Shown here: positions 25,077-33,226 of the stretch, in pieces
How positions within the stretch are numbered: position 1 is the first letter of the stretch
Layout: each line of letters begins with the position of its first letter
Source: Candidatus Borkfalkia stercoripullorum
GTDB taxonomy: Bacteria; Bacillota; Clostridia; Christensenellales; Borkfalkiaceae
Direction: 5' to 3'
Length of the DNA stretch: 42,220 bases
Assembly (NCBI GenBank): GCA_019119395.1
Contig: DWXC01000012.1
Location: 1-42,220, forward strand
Notes under the pieces: model-generated
What the model was told of the DNA's origin: nothing
The model's database searches: none
Seen by the model: only the letters and a program-made list of their open reading frames with translations
Translations under genes and position numbers: made by a program

Positions 25077-26288
25077 ATGAAAGACTGCTGCGTGCATATA
25101 CCCGAGATACTTTTGCCCCGAGAGGGCGTCGATATGGAGAAGTGGGCGGTCATCGCCTGCGACCAGCACACTTCCGACCTCGTTTATTGGGAGAAACTGG
25201 AAGAATTGATCAAAGACGCGCCTTCGACGCTGCGCGTGACGCTGCCCGAAATTTATCTTTCGGGCGATTGTTCCGGGCGCGTCGCGCAAGCCGCCGAAAC
25301 GATGAAGCGCTACCGCGCGGGCGGCGTTTTCAGAAAACTGCCCGCAGGCTTCGTGCTCGTCGAGCGCGACACGCCTTTTTCGCCGACGCGGTGCGGGATC
25401 GTCATCGCGGTCGATCTCGAAAAATATTCGTACGAGATCGGCGCGCGCGCCGAGATCAAGGCGACGGAGGCGACCATTCTGGAGCGCATCCCGCCCCGCC
25501 TGAAAATACGAGAGGGGGCGGAACTCGAATTTCCGCACGTTATGCTTTTATATGCGGACGAAAAAGATTGCGTGCTCGGCGCGCTGAAAGCGCGGCGCGG
25601 GGAATTGCAAAAATTGTACGATTTCGATCTCAACATGAACGGCGGGCACGTGCGCGGCTATTTTGTTCCCGAAAAGCAGGCGGAAGAGATCGTTTCCGCT
25701 TTTGCGGCGCTCAAGGATGCGGACGGCTCCGTCTTTATGGTGGGCGACGGCAACCATTCGCTGGCAACGGCGAAGGCGATGTGGGACAAAGTGAAAGGAA
25801 CGCTGACCGATGAGGAAAAACGTTCGCATCCGGCGCGGTTCGCGCTGGTCGAGGCGGTCAACCTGTATGACGGCGGCATCTCGTTCGAGGCGATCCACCG
25901 CTTCGTGAAGGGCGTCGACCCCGAAAAATTTATCGCCGGATTCCCGAAAGAAAAAACGGGCGAGGCCTTCCTCGCCGTCGGCGGTAAAAAGATCGGGAAC
26001 CCGTTGGGTACGGACGCTGCCGCGGCGGTAAAGGCCGCGGACGGATACATCGAACGCTATTTAGCCGAAAACGGCGGGGAAGTCGATTACATACACGGCG
26101 AGAGCGCGCTTTTGCGCCTGACCGAAGAGAATGCGGAGAGCGTGGGGATACTGCTTCCCAAAATGGATAAATCGGAGCTGTTCGGTACGGTCAAGCGGCA
26201 CGGATGCCTTCCGCGCAAGACCTTTTCGATGGGGGAAAGCGAAGAGAAACGTTATTACATCGAAGGCAAGGAGATCGTGAGAAAATGA
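25077..26288 (+). CDS. DUF1015 family protein
   Basis: A 403-residue soluble protein of the DUF1015 family, whose biochemical role is not settled. Family features are visible: an N-terminal segment PREGVDMEKWAVIACDQHTSD, the central VGDGNHSLATAKAMWD and a C-terminal HGESALLRL plus FSMGES. This is the full expected length. ATG 25077 follows AAGGA. The stop overlaps the lysC start in an ATGA arrangement, so it is translationally coupled to aspartate kinase. Members are often found beside serine/threonine or cofactor metabolism genes; a link to aspartate-family amino acids is inference from coupling. Confidence 0.85.
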   Translation: MKDCCVHIPEILLPREGVDMEKWAVIACDQHTSDLVYWEKLEELIKDAPSTLRVTLPEIYLSGDCSGRVAQAAETMKRYRAGGVFRKLPAGFVLVERDTPFSPTRCGIVIAVDLEKYSYEIGARAEIKATEATILERIPPRLKIREGAELEFPHVMLLYADEKDCVLGALKARRGELQKLYDFDLNMNGGHVRGYFVPEKQAEEIVSAFAALKDADGSVFMVGDGNHSLATAKAMWDKVKGTLTDEEKRSHPARFALVEAVNLYDGGISFEAIHRFVKGVDPEKFIAGFPKEKTGEAFLAVGGKKIGNPLGTDAAAAVKAADGYIERYLAENGGEVDYIHGESALLRLTEENAESVGILLPKMDKSELFGTVKRHGCLPRKTFSMGESEEKRYYIEGKEIVRK

Positions 26289-27610
26289 ATATGACGGTAT
26301 GCAAATTCGGGGGGACTTCCCTCGCGGACGGTAACAATATCAGGAGGGCGGCGGAGATCGTCCTTTCCGACCCTTCGAGAAAGTTCGCCGTTGTGTCCGC
26401 ACCCGGCAAGCGCTATTCGGACGACGTCAAGGTCACAGACCTTCTGTACGAAAGTTTCAAAGAGAGCCGCGGCAAAGACCGCTGCGGGGAAGCGTTCGCG
26501 AAGATCAGGAAGAGATTTCTTTCCATCGTCGCCGAACTCGGGCTGAATTTCGACATCACGCCGATTCTGGACAGGACGGAGGCGGACATCGCGGCGAGCG
26601 GCAGCGCGGATTTTGCGGCGTCGCGCGGGGAATACCTGAACGCGCGCATCGTCGCGGTTTTGCTCGGCTGGGAATTTGTGGACGCGAAAGACATCATCTT
26701 TTTCGATGAAAAGGGCGCCTTCGACGAAAAGAGATCGTACCCGCTCATCGAGGCGCGCCTTTCGGCGGCAAAACATGCCGTGATCCCCGGTTTTTACGGT
26801 ACGGGCGCGGACGGGGAGATCAAAACGTTTTCGCGCGGCGGGAGCGACATCAGCGGCTCGATCGTGGCGCGCGCGGTGAATGCCGACCTGTATGAGAACT
26901 GGACGGACGTGAGCGGCTTCCTCGCCTGCGATCCGCGCATCGTGCAGAGCCCCGAAAAGATCGAGGTCATCTCTTTCAAAGAACTGCGCGAACTGTCCTA
27001 TATGGGGGCGAACGTTTTGCACGCGGAAGCGATCTTCCCCGTGCGTAAAGGGGATATCCCGATCAAGATCAAGAATACATTCCGCCCGGACGACGCGGGC
27101 ACGCTCATCCTGCCTTCCAAAAAATATACGCCGCACGGCAACATCGTGACGGGCATTGCGGGAAAGAAAGATTTTACCGTCATATTCCTTGAAAAATCGC
27201 TGATGAACTCGGAGATCGGGTTTGCGCGCAGGGCGCTTTCCATACTCGAACGCGAGCGCATCAACTTCGAACATATGCCTTCGGGCATCGATACGCTGTC
27301 CCTCGTCATCGAGAGCAAATACCTCAAAGACGGGGTGCTCGACAGGCTGATCGATGAAATGAAAGCCGAACTCAGACCCGATTATATCCGCGTTCTCGAA
27401 GATATCGCGCTGGTCGCCACCGTGGGGCACGGCATGGCGAAAAACGTCGGTACGTCCGCGAGGCTGTTCGCGGCGCTGTCGGATGCGGGCGTGAATGTGC
27501 GCATGATCGATCAGGGCTCGAGCGAGCTGAACATCATCGTCGGCATCGACAACGAGGATTACGAAAAATGCGTGCGGGCGATCTACCGCGAATTTTTCGA
27601 AAAAAAGTAA
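26285..27610 (+). CDS. lysC: Aspartate kinase
   Basis: A 441-residue aspartokinase, which phosphorylates aspartate as the first step to lysine, threonine, methionine and diaminopimelate for the cell wall. KFGGTSLADGNN at about 7-18 is the kinase signature. Other active-site segments are FSRGGSDISGSIVARA, the ENWTDVSG motif and the following CDPRIV. Two ACT domains occupy about 300-441, consistent with feedback control by an end product. It is monofunctional, with no homoserine dehydrogenase part. It starts at ATG 26285, overlapping the DUF1015 stop by 4 bp; ATG 26291 is an alternative. Confidence 0.93.
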   Translation: MNMTVCKFGGTSLADGNNIRRAAEIVLSDPSRKFAVVSAPGKRYSDDVKVTDLLYESFKESRGKDRCGEAFAKIRKRFLSIVAELGLNFDITPILDRTEADIAASGSADFAASRGEYLNARIVAVLLGWEFVDAKDIIFFDEKGAFDEKRSYPLIEARLSAAKHAVIPGFYGTGADGEIKTFSRGGSDISGSIVARAVNADLYENWTDVSGFLACDPRIVQSPEKIEVISFKELRELSYMGANVLHAEAIFPVRKGDIPIKIKNTFRPDDAGTLILPSKKYTPHGNIVTGIAGKKDFTVIFLEKSLMNSEIGFARRALSILERERINFEHMPSGIDTLSLVIESKYLKDGVLDRLIDEMKAELRPDYIRVLEDIALVATVGHGMAKNVGTSARLFAALSDAGVNVRMIDQGSSELNIIVGIDNEDYEKCVRAIYREFFEKK

Positions 27611-27643
27611 AACGCCTCGCGCCGAGAGGTTTAAAGGGGTAAA

Positions 27644-30082
27644 GTGCGCAGTCTGCTTTTGAAAAAGTCGCTCTATGTGGGCAGCTACATTCTGACGGCT
27701 CTGTTGATCGAATTTATCACGTTCAATACGATGGGGATAGGGATATTCCCCACATATTTCTGGCTGGACATCGCCATTCTTTTCTTTGTCGCGGCGGTGA
27801 TATTCGTCGTGCCCGGTTTTAAGGCGCAGACCGTTCTTATCTGCGTCATGCTCGTCGTGCAGATACTCGTGTCTATCGTCAACGAGTCGCTGTACGGCAT
27901 GAGCAACATGGTATTCAGCCTGAGCATGCTCAATCTTCTCAACGAAGTGGGCGGCGTTTTCACCAACGAATTTTTGAATTACATCTTCATCGTGGGGCTG
28001 ATATTCGTGTTCGTTGCGGAATGTTTCGTGCTTGTGCGGCTGAAAAAGGTGAAGGCGAAGCAGAGTTTCCGCCTGCAGACGCTCGTCATGCTCGTCTGCG
28101 TGTTCTGTCTGACGTCCGGCCTGGCGTCCAATCTGTATTACATCGCGCTCGATTCTTTTGCGACGACTTCGCCGAGCGACGAGCTGTACATTTATAAAGA
28201 CGATTCCTATCTGTACGATACGCAGTTTATTTCCGCAAAGGCATACAAAAAGTTCGGCACGTTCGGTTTTTACTATAAAAACATCGTAAATTCCGTCAAG
28301 GTTGACCCGTCCATGACGGAAGCCGAAAAAGAAGCCGACCGCGCGGAAAACATGCAGGCGCTGGACGAATATTTCGCCGAAGGGCAGTGGAGTTCGCAGC
28401 TGGAAGCGTACGACGGTTACGACGGGATCATGACGGGGAAACTTGCGGGGCAGAACGTAGTGCTCATCGTCATCGAATCGGGCGAATGGTATGCGATCAA
28501 CGAGGAATATACGCCCACTCTGTACGCGCTTGCGAATCAGGGCATTTCGATGACCAATTATTATGCGCGCGATAAGACCAACCATTCGGAAGCGATGTCC
28601 ATTCTCGGCAGTTATCCCGCGCAGACGGAAAACACGATCACGAGTTCGCTCGCGAATCCGGACGGGCTGCTCGATCACGATTTTGCGTTCTCTTTGCCGA
28701 ACATTTTGCAGGAAGACGGCTATACGACCAATTATTTCCACGCGAATACCGGCTCGTATTACGGCCGTGAGGACACGTTTGCCGATCTGTACGGCATAGA
28801 TTACGCGCACTTCCTCGATACGATGAACCGCCTTTCCGGTTATTATAAAAAGAACGGTTTTTACGATCTTGACAGGGACAGCGAAGTGATCTCGCAGTAT
28901 CTGGACGAATTCACCAGGATGGAAGCGGACGACGATGCGTTCTTCACCATGATGATGACGATCACGAGCCACGGGCATTACAACGACCTCATCGAACACG
29001 GCGACTATACCGCCGATTTGAGCGAGAAAGAGAAAGAAAAGCGCTCTTCCGATTATACGACGAAAGAACTTGAGCCGTATTACGAGCGGATCGACGGATA
29101 TCCTTCCACGTACATCGACGATAAATTCGCGATAACCGCGCCGCAGCAGCTCGAGGACGAAGAGCTGCGCGAAAACGTATACCTGCGCTACAAGCGTTAT
29201 CAGGCGGGCATGATGGATCTCGACGTCGGCGTAAACAGGCTGATACACGAACTCGAAGAGAGCGGCGAACTTTCGGATACCACTTTCGTTTTTTATGCAG
29301 ACCATAACGCCTATTATACGCAGCAAAGCTATTATATGAAAGGCATCGACACGGACGAATATTGGAACACCGCGCATTACAATATCCCGTTCTTCATCTG
29401 GTCCGGAAGCTGCATGAACCTCACCGTAAACAGTTCGCTCTACGGCGGCATGATTTATACGAACGACGACGAAAAAGTGCGGTCTGCGATCGTTTATGAC
29501 GGCGAATATTACTACGACGTCTCGCATCGTGCGTCGGAAAACATCGGCGGCGTGCGCATTGAAAAATACTGCAACTCTTTCGATATCCTGCCGACGATCC
29601 TCGATCTTTTGGGGTACGACTACAACATGAACCTTTATCATGGCGTGAGCGTATTTAAGCAAGACGTTTCCATTTTTGTCAGCCGCGAAGCGGGTATGTT
29701 TACCGACAATATCTATTCGGACGGCGACAAGGTGTTCGTGAAATGTACGCAAGACGGCGGCGTCACCGTGTCTGATGTCGGGCAGGTACGCTTCGAAGGC
29801 GAAAACGTCACGATCACGATCGGAGGGGAAGATGTGACCTTCTCCGCGGCAGAGGTCGACGATCTTGTTTACCTTTCCGAGGCGGGAGATTACGTGATAT
29901 TCGACCTGGACGCGATCTTCCGCAAGGACGGGGGCGAGAGCGAATACCTTTCGGACGGCGTGACCGCGTTCCTGCGGAGAACGAGCGCTTATTATCAGAA
30001 GCAGGACATGCTGGAACAGATGTACGAATACGACTATTTTGCGGACAGGGATATCGGCGATTTTGTCAAAAAACTTTCCTGA
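27644..30082 (+). CDS. LTA-synthase-like membrane sulfatase-fold enzyme, copy 1
   Basis: An 812-residue protein with about five N-terminal transmembrane helices (within about 7-160) followed by an extracellular alkaline phosphatase/sulfatase-fold domain. Active-site residues match LtaS order: Glu278 in VIESGEW, nucleophile Thr312 in RDKTNHSE and Asp553-His554 in YADH. LtaS-type enzymes transfer glycerol phosphate from phosphatidylglycerol to a polymer. The ESGEW motif replaces the usual ESFS-type motif, so this is a divergent branch and the transferred group may differ. GTG 27644 follows AGGGG. About 180 residues after the catalytic core form an extra C-terminal extension. It lies 33 bp after lysC. 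Confidence 0.85.
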   Translation: MRSLLLKKSLYVGSYILTALLIEFITFNTMGIGIFPTYFWLDIAILFFVAAVIFVVPGFKAQTVLICVMLVVQILVSIVNESLYGMSNMVFSLSMLNLLNEVGGVFTNEFLNYIFIVGLIFVFVAECFVLVRLKKVKAKQSFRLQTLVMLVCVFCLTSGLASNLYYIALDSFATTSPSDELYIYKDDSYLYDTQFISAKAYKKFGTFGFYYKNIVNSVKVDPSMTEAEKEADRAENMQALDEYFAEGQWSSQLEAYDGYDGIMTGKLAGQNVVLIVIESGEWYAINEEYTPTLYALANQGISMTNYYARDKTNHSEAMSILGSYPAQTENTITSSLANPDGLLDHDFAFSLPNILQEDGYTTNYFHANTGSYYGREDTFADLYGIDYAHFLDTMNRLSGYYKKNGFYDLDRDSEVISQYLDEFTRMEADDDAFFTMMMTITSHGHYNDLIEHGDYTADLSEKEKEKRSSDYTTKELEPYYERIDGYPSTYIDDKFAITAPQQLEDEELRENVYLRYKRYQAGMMDLDVGVNRLIHELEESGELSDTTFVFYADHNAYYTQQSYYMKGIDTDEYWNTAHYNIPFFIWSGSCMNLTVNSSLYGGMIYTNDDEKVRSAIVYDGEYYYDVSHRASENIGGVRIEKYCNSFDILPTILDLLGYDYNMNLYHGVSVFKQDVSIFVSREAGMFTDNIYSDGDKVFVKCTQDGGVTVSDVGQVRFEGENVTITIGGEDVTFSAAEVDDLVYLSEAGDYVIFDLDAIFRKDGGESEYLSDGVTAFLRRTSAYYQKQDMLEQMYEYDYFADRDIGDFVKKLS

Positions 30083-30098
30083 TCAAACCGAGAAAAGG

Positions 30099-30126
30099 GC
30101 GGGCGGCGTGACGGCCGCCCGCTTTT
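30099..30126 (+). terminator. Intrinsic terminator after LTA-synthase-like copy 1
   Basis: A 9-bp all-GC stem (30099-30107 with 30114-30122) and TTTT. The 3' arm plus T tract (15 bp from 30114) is repeated exactly at 30140-30154 without its partner arm. Confidence 0.75.
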
Positions 30127-30225
30127 GCTGTGCAGTCATGCCGCCCGCTTTTGCGTGACGAAAAGAACAAAGGCGTGACGTTTTGTGAAAGAAACGGTCA
30201 ATTTTTCGCGGAAGGCAAAAAATGT

Positions 30226-30254
30226 TTGAAAAAAATATTTTTGTATGATATAGT
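30226..30254 (+). promoter_or_regulatory. Promoter for LTA-synthase-like copy 2
   Basis: TTGAAA (30226-30231), 17 bp, TATAGT (30249-30254). It sits in an AT-rich segment 55 bp upstream of the TTG start. Confidence 0.7.
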
Positions 30255-30308
30255 TATACGGTCATAAATTCAAAGGAAGCGCGTCGGCGCGGACGGAGGC
30301 GTACGGGA

Positions 30309-32717
30309 TTGGAGCAATTGTACGGAAGAGAAAGGAAAGAGGGCGGGCTGCCGCGCCTGCTCGCAAAAAAGGCCGTTTTTGCGGGGAGTTATTTTGTTGC
30401 GGCCGCGGTCATAGAGGCGATCACGTTCGCAACGCTCGGATTCGGCTTTCCCGCTTACTGGTGGCTGGATTTTTCCGTTCTGCTCGTCCTTACCGTTCTG
30501 GTTTTTGCCGTTCCCGGATTTGTCGCGCAGGCGGTCGTCATATCGGCGCTTCTTCTGCTGCAATGCGCCGTGGCGATCGCCAACGATACGCTGTACGGCA
30601 TGAGCAATCTCATATTCACCATTTCGCTGTTGAACGTGGCGGGCGAAGCTGCCGGCGTGTTTCAATGGAACATGCTGAACTTTGCGCTCATTGCGGGCTT
30701 TCTGGCGGTGGTCGCCGCAGAGATCGCGGCTCTCGTTTTTGCCGGCAGGATCCGTTCCGAAGCGACGCTCGGCCTGCATACGGCCGTGATGCTGTTTTTT
30801 GTGTACGCCCTTGCAGCGGTCTGCGGTGCGGGCCTGTATTTGCTGATGCTGGGGACTCTCGCCGGTGCGGACAGCGACGACCCGTTTTATATTTATGTGG
30901 ACGACGGGTATCTTTGGGAAACGCAGTTTCAGTCCGCAAAGGCTTTGGAAAAATTCGGAATGTTCGCGTTTTATTACAAAAACATCGCGAATTATTTTTC
31001 TTCGGGCGTCTCCGTCGACGCCGAAGAGGCGATGCTTGCGCTCGACGATTATTTCGGTGAGGGCGAATGGAGTTCCTCCCTCGCGCCTTACGAAGGGTAC
31101 GATCAGATCATGACGGGGAAGTTCGAAGGGCAGAACCTCGTACTCATCGTCATCGAATCGGGCGAATGGATAGGCATCAACAAGGAATATACGCCGACCC
31201 TGTACGCCATGGCGAGCCGGGGCATCGCCATGACCGAATACTATGCGCGCGACAAGACAAATCATTCGGAAGCTCTGTCGATTTTGGGAAGTTATCCGCT
31301 TGAAAGCGACGTTTCCGACATTACCGATCATTTTTTGCCGTTTACGAGTGCAAACGTGCTTAAAAGCAGCGGATATACGGCGAATTATTTCCATACGAAC
31401 AACGGGCCGTATTATAACAGGGAAATAACGCACGATACTCTGTACGGGTTCGATCATTTGTTTTTTATGGATACCATGGACAGATTGAAAGGACAGTACA
31501 GTAAGTCTGATTGGTACGACTTCGATCGCGACAGTGAAGTCATCTCGCAATATCTGGAAGATTTTACCCGCGTCGACGAGGGGGACGGTGCGTTTTTTAC
31601 CATGATGATGACGCTGTTCACGCACGGCGAATACGAAGACCTGGTCAATTACGGAGATTATACGGCGGATCTTTCCGAAGAACAAAAAGCCGCGCGCAAA
31701 GAAAAGTATATCATGAAAAGCCTCGTGGATTATTATGAACTTATCGACGGATATGCTTCTACTTTCGTGAATGACAAGTGCGAAGGCTATGTTGCGGATA
31801 AATACGATACCTCCGGAGGTATCGCAGATACCGAACTGTATCTGCGATATAAGCGTTATCAGGCGGGGATGATGGATCTCGACGTCGGGGTCAACAGGCT
31901 CGTGCATTACCTCGAGGAGCAGGGAGAACTCGACAATACGACCTTCGTCTTTTACGCAGACCACAACGCTTATTACGAAAACATGCAGTATTCGATAAAA
32001 AATATTTCGACCTCGGAGTATTGGAATACCGAATTGCAGAATATCCCGTTCTTTATCTGGTCGGGAAGTTGCATGGATCTGACCGTCGAAAACATTTACG
32101 AAGGAAAGGAATACGTCAACCCCGACGACGGCGTGCTCTTCGATTCCGTATACGAAGGGGAGTTCTATTATGAAATCGACCACCGCACCGATGACCCGAT
32201 CGGCGGAGCCGTTATAGAAAAATACTGCAATTCTTTCGATGTTCTGCCGACGATTCTGGATCTGTTCGGTTACGATTACAACACGAATCTCTACCACGGC
32301 GTGAGCGTGTTCAAAGAGGGGGCTTCCGTCTTTATCAGCAGGGAAGCGGGCATCTTCAACAACAATATGTATTCGGACGGAGAAAAGCTGTACGTTATGG
32401 CGGAAGAGGCCGGTGATGCCGTCGTGTCGAAGGACGGGGAGATCTCCTATGCGGACGGCGTGTTTACGGTGCGCATCGACGGGCAATATACGGACATTTC
32501 GGCGGCGGAAGAGGCCGGGCTTGAGGTTTACCGGGGCGGGGACGTTTACTTTGTTTATACGATCGCAAGCGCCGGCGGGGTGCTGTGCGATTCGGCGGTG
32601 GATTTCCTTTTGGACGTAACGGCGTACTACGACAAGCAGAGCTTTTTGGAAATGGTGTACAAATACGATTATTTCAGCCTGAGAGATTTCAACGACTATC
32701 TGTGCAGGATCGAGTGA
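30309..32717 (+). CDS. LTA-synthase-like membrane sulfatase-fold enzyme, copy 2
   Basis: An 802-residue paralogue of the previous enzyme, similar along its whole length, including N-terminal transmembrane helices (about 18-185), Glu283 in VIESGEW, nucleophile Thr317 in RDKTNHSE, Asp551-His552 in YADH, and the C-terminal extension beginning at ISREAG. All catalytic residues are intact in both copies, so both should be active, as with the LtaS/YfnI-type sets of Bacillus. It starts at TTG 30309, 9 bp after GGAGG; no other start precedes the first helix with a better site. Its own promoter and terminator make it an independent transcript from copy 1. Confidence 0.85.
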   Translation: MEQLYGRERKEGGLPRLLAKKAVFAGSYFVAAAVIEAITFATLGFGFPAYWWLDFSVLLVLTVLVFAVPGFVAQAVVISALLLLQCAVAIANDTLYGMSNLIFTISLLNVAGEAAGVFQWNMLNFALIAGFLAVVAAEIAALVFAGRIRSEATLGLHTAVMLFFVYALAAVCGAGLYLLMLGTLAGADSDDPFYIYVDDGYLWETQFQSAKALEKFGMFAFYYKNIANYFSSGVSVDAEEAMLALDDYFGEGEWSSSLAPYEGYDQIMTGKFEGQNLVLIVIESGEWIGINKEYTPTLYAMASRGIAMTEYYARDKTNHSEALSILGSYPLESDVSDITDHFLPFTSANVLKSSGYTANYFHTNNGPYYNREITHDTLYGFDHLFFMDTMDRLKGQYSKSDWYDFDRDSEVISQYLEDFTRVDEGDGAFFTMMMTLFTHGEYEDLVNYGDYTADLSEEQKAARKEKYIMKSLVDYYELIDGYASTFVNDKCEGYVADKYDTSGGIADTELYLRYKRYQAGMMDLDVGVNRLVHYLEEQGELDNTTFVFYADHNAYYENMQYSIKNISTSEYWNTELQNIPFFIWSGSCMDLTVENIYEGKEYVNPDDGVLFDSVYEGEFYYEIDHRTDDPIGGAVIEKYCNSFDVLPTILDLFGYDYNTNLYHGVSVFKEGASVFISREAGIFNNNMYSDGEKLYVMAEEAGDAVVSKDGEISYADGVFTVRIDGQYTDISAAEEAGLEVYRGGDVYFVYTIASAGGVLCDSAVDFLLDVTAYYDKQSFLEMVYKYDYFSLRDFNDYLCRIE

Positions 32718-32751
32718 AAGAAAAAAGGTAAATCATATCGGAAAAAAGAAG

Positions 32752-32782
32752 AAAGCTCCCGGAATTTCCGAGAGCTTTTTTT
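32752..32782. terminator. Bidirectional terminator shared by LTA-synthase-like copy 2 and the SRP RNA
   Basis: AAAGCTC pairs with GAGCTTT and CGGA with TCCG across one mismatch. TTTTTTT follows on the + strand. On the minus strand the hairpin is followed by CTTCTTTTTT, suited to ending the SRP RNA. Confidence 0.8.
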
Positions 32783-32786
32783 GCGA

Positions 32787-33055
32787 AAAACTGTGCATCC
32801 TCCTTTGAAACGGCGCGCCGAAGCGTTAAAACCGCAGGTGGCTCCTGCAAAGCTACCTCATGGCACACGGACAAATCCGCTTAGTGCTGCTATATCCCTA
32901 TCCTGACACGGTTCACGGCAGCCCGTTGCATGAGACCTTGCGATCAACGCCCCTTACGGAGCGCGGCCTTCCACGCGCTGATCCGGGGGAGGCGTTCGGT
33001 TCCGCTATAGCGGATTGCGGATACAGGGCACCGCTGACTCCCCACCTAGCACAGC
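32787..33055 (-). ncRNA. ffs: Signal recognition particle RNA, large bacterial type with Alu domain (scRNA)
   Basis: Read on the minus strand, the sequence carries the Firmicutes large SRP RNA hallmarks. The 5' Alu domain has GTGCTAGGTGGGGAG, then CAGCGGTGCCCTGTA and GCAATCCGCTATAGC. The S-domain tip GTCAGG-ATA-GGGA-TAT-AGCAGC lies near 32886-32908, with a GNRA tetraloop and the symmetric loop that binds Ffh. The 5' and 3' ends pair (CTGTGC with GCACAG). About 269 nt is close to the 271 nt of Bacillus subtilis. Ends are approximate: the 5' end is placed from the promoter and the 3' end from the closing helix. The RNA targets ribosomes making membrane proteins to the translocon. Confidence 0.93.
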
Positions 33056-33061
33056 TATTTT

Positions 33062-33090
33062 ATTGTACATGAAAACGCGGAATTTTGCAA
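33062..33090 (-). promoter_or_regulatory. Promoter of the SRP RNA
   Basis: On the minus strand TTGCAA (33085-33090), 17 bp, TACAAT (33062-33067) with TG directly before the -10. A start about 7 bp downstream gives the expected RNA 5' end. Confidence 0.8.
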
Positions 33091-33158
33091 CTGATTTTGC
33101 ATAAAAAAATACGGAAGAAAAAGTTGTCGGAAAAGAGAAAAAATTTTGCGTTAAAGTG

Positions 33159-33186
33159 TTGACAAATATTTTTTTTGCATTATAAT
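33159..33186 (+). promoter_or_regulatory. Consensus promoter for the ABC exporter operon
   Basis: TTGACA (33159-33164), 16 bp, TATAAT (33181-33186): both boxes match consensus. The first ABC gene starts 40 bp after the -10. Confidence 0.88.
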
Positions 33187-33226
33187 CATATGCGGATCGA
33201 TCACCTGTTCGGAGGCGGCTGCGCAT

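Noticed and set aside
26255-29752. A 1,165-codon minus-strand open frame across lysC and the first LTA-synthase-like gene
   Set aside because: It spans two well-supported + strand genes, has low-complexity composition and no recognisable motif, so it is a codon-bias shadow.
30083-30308. Possible small gene or riboswitch between the two LTA-synthase-like genes
   Set aside because: The 226 bp hold a terminator, a partial copy of it and a promoter; no open frame with a ribosome binding site or known aptamer pattern was seen.
32860-33072. A 70-codon + strand open frame
   Set aside because: It lies entirely over the minus-strand SRP RNA and has no ribosome binding site; the conserved RNA signals explain the sequence.
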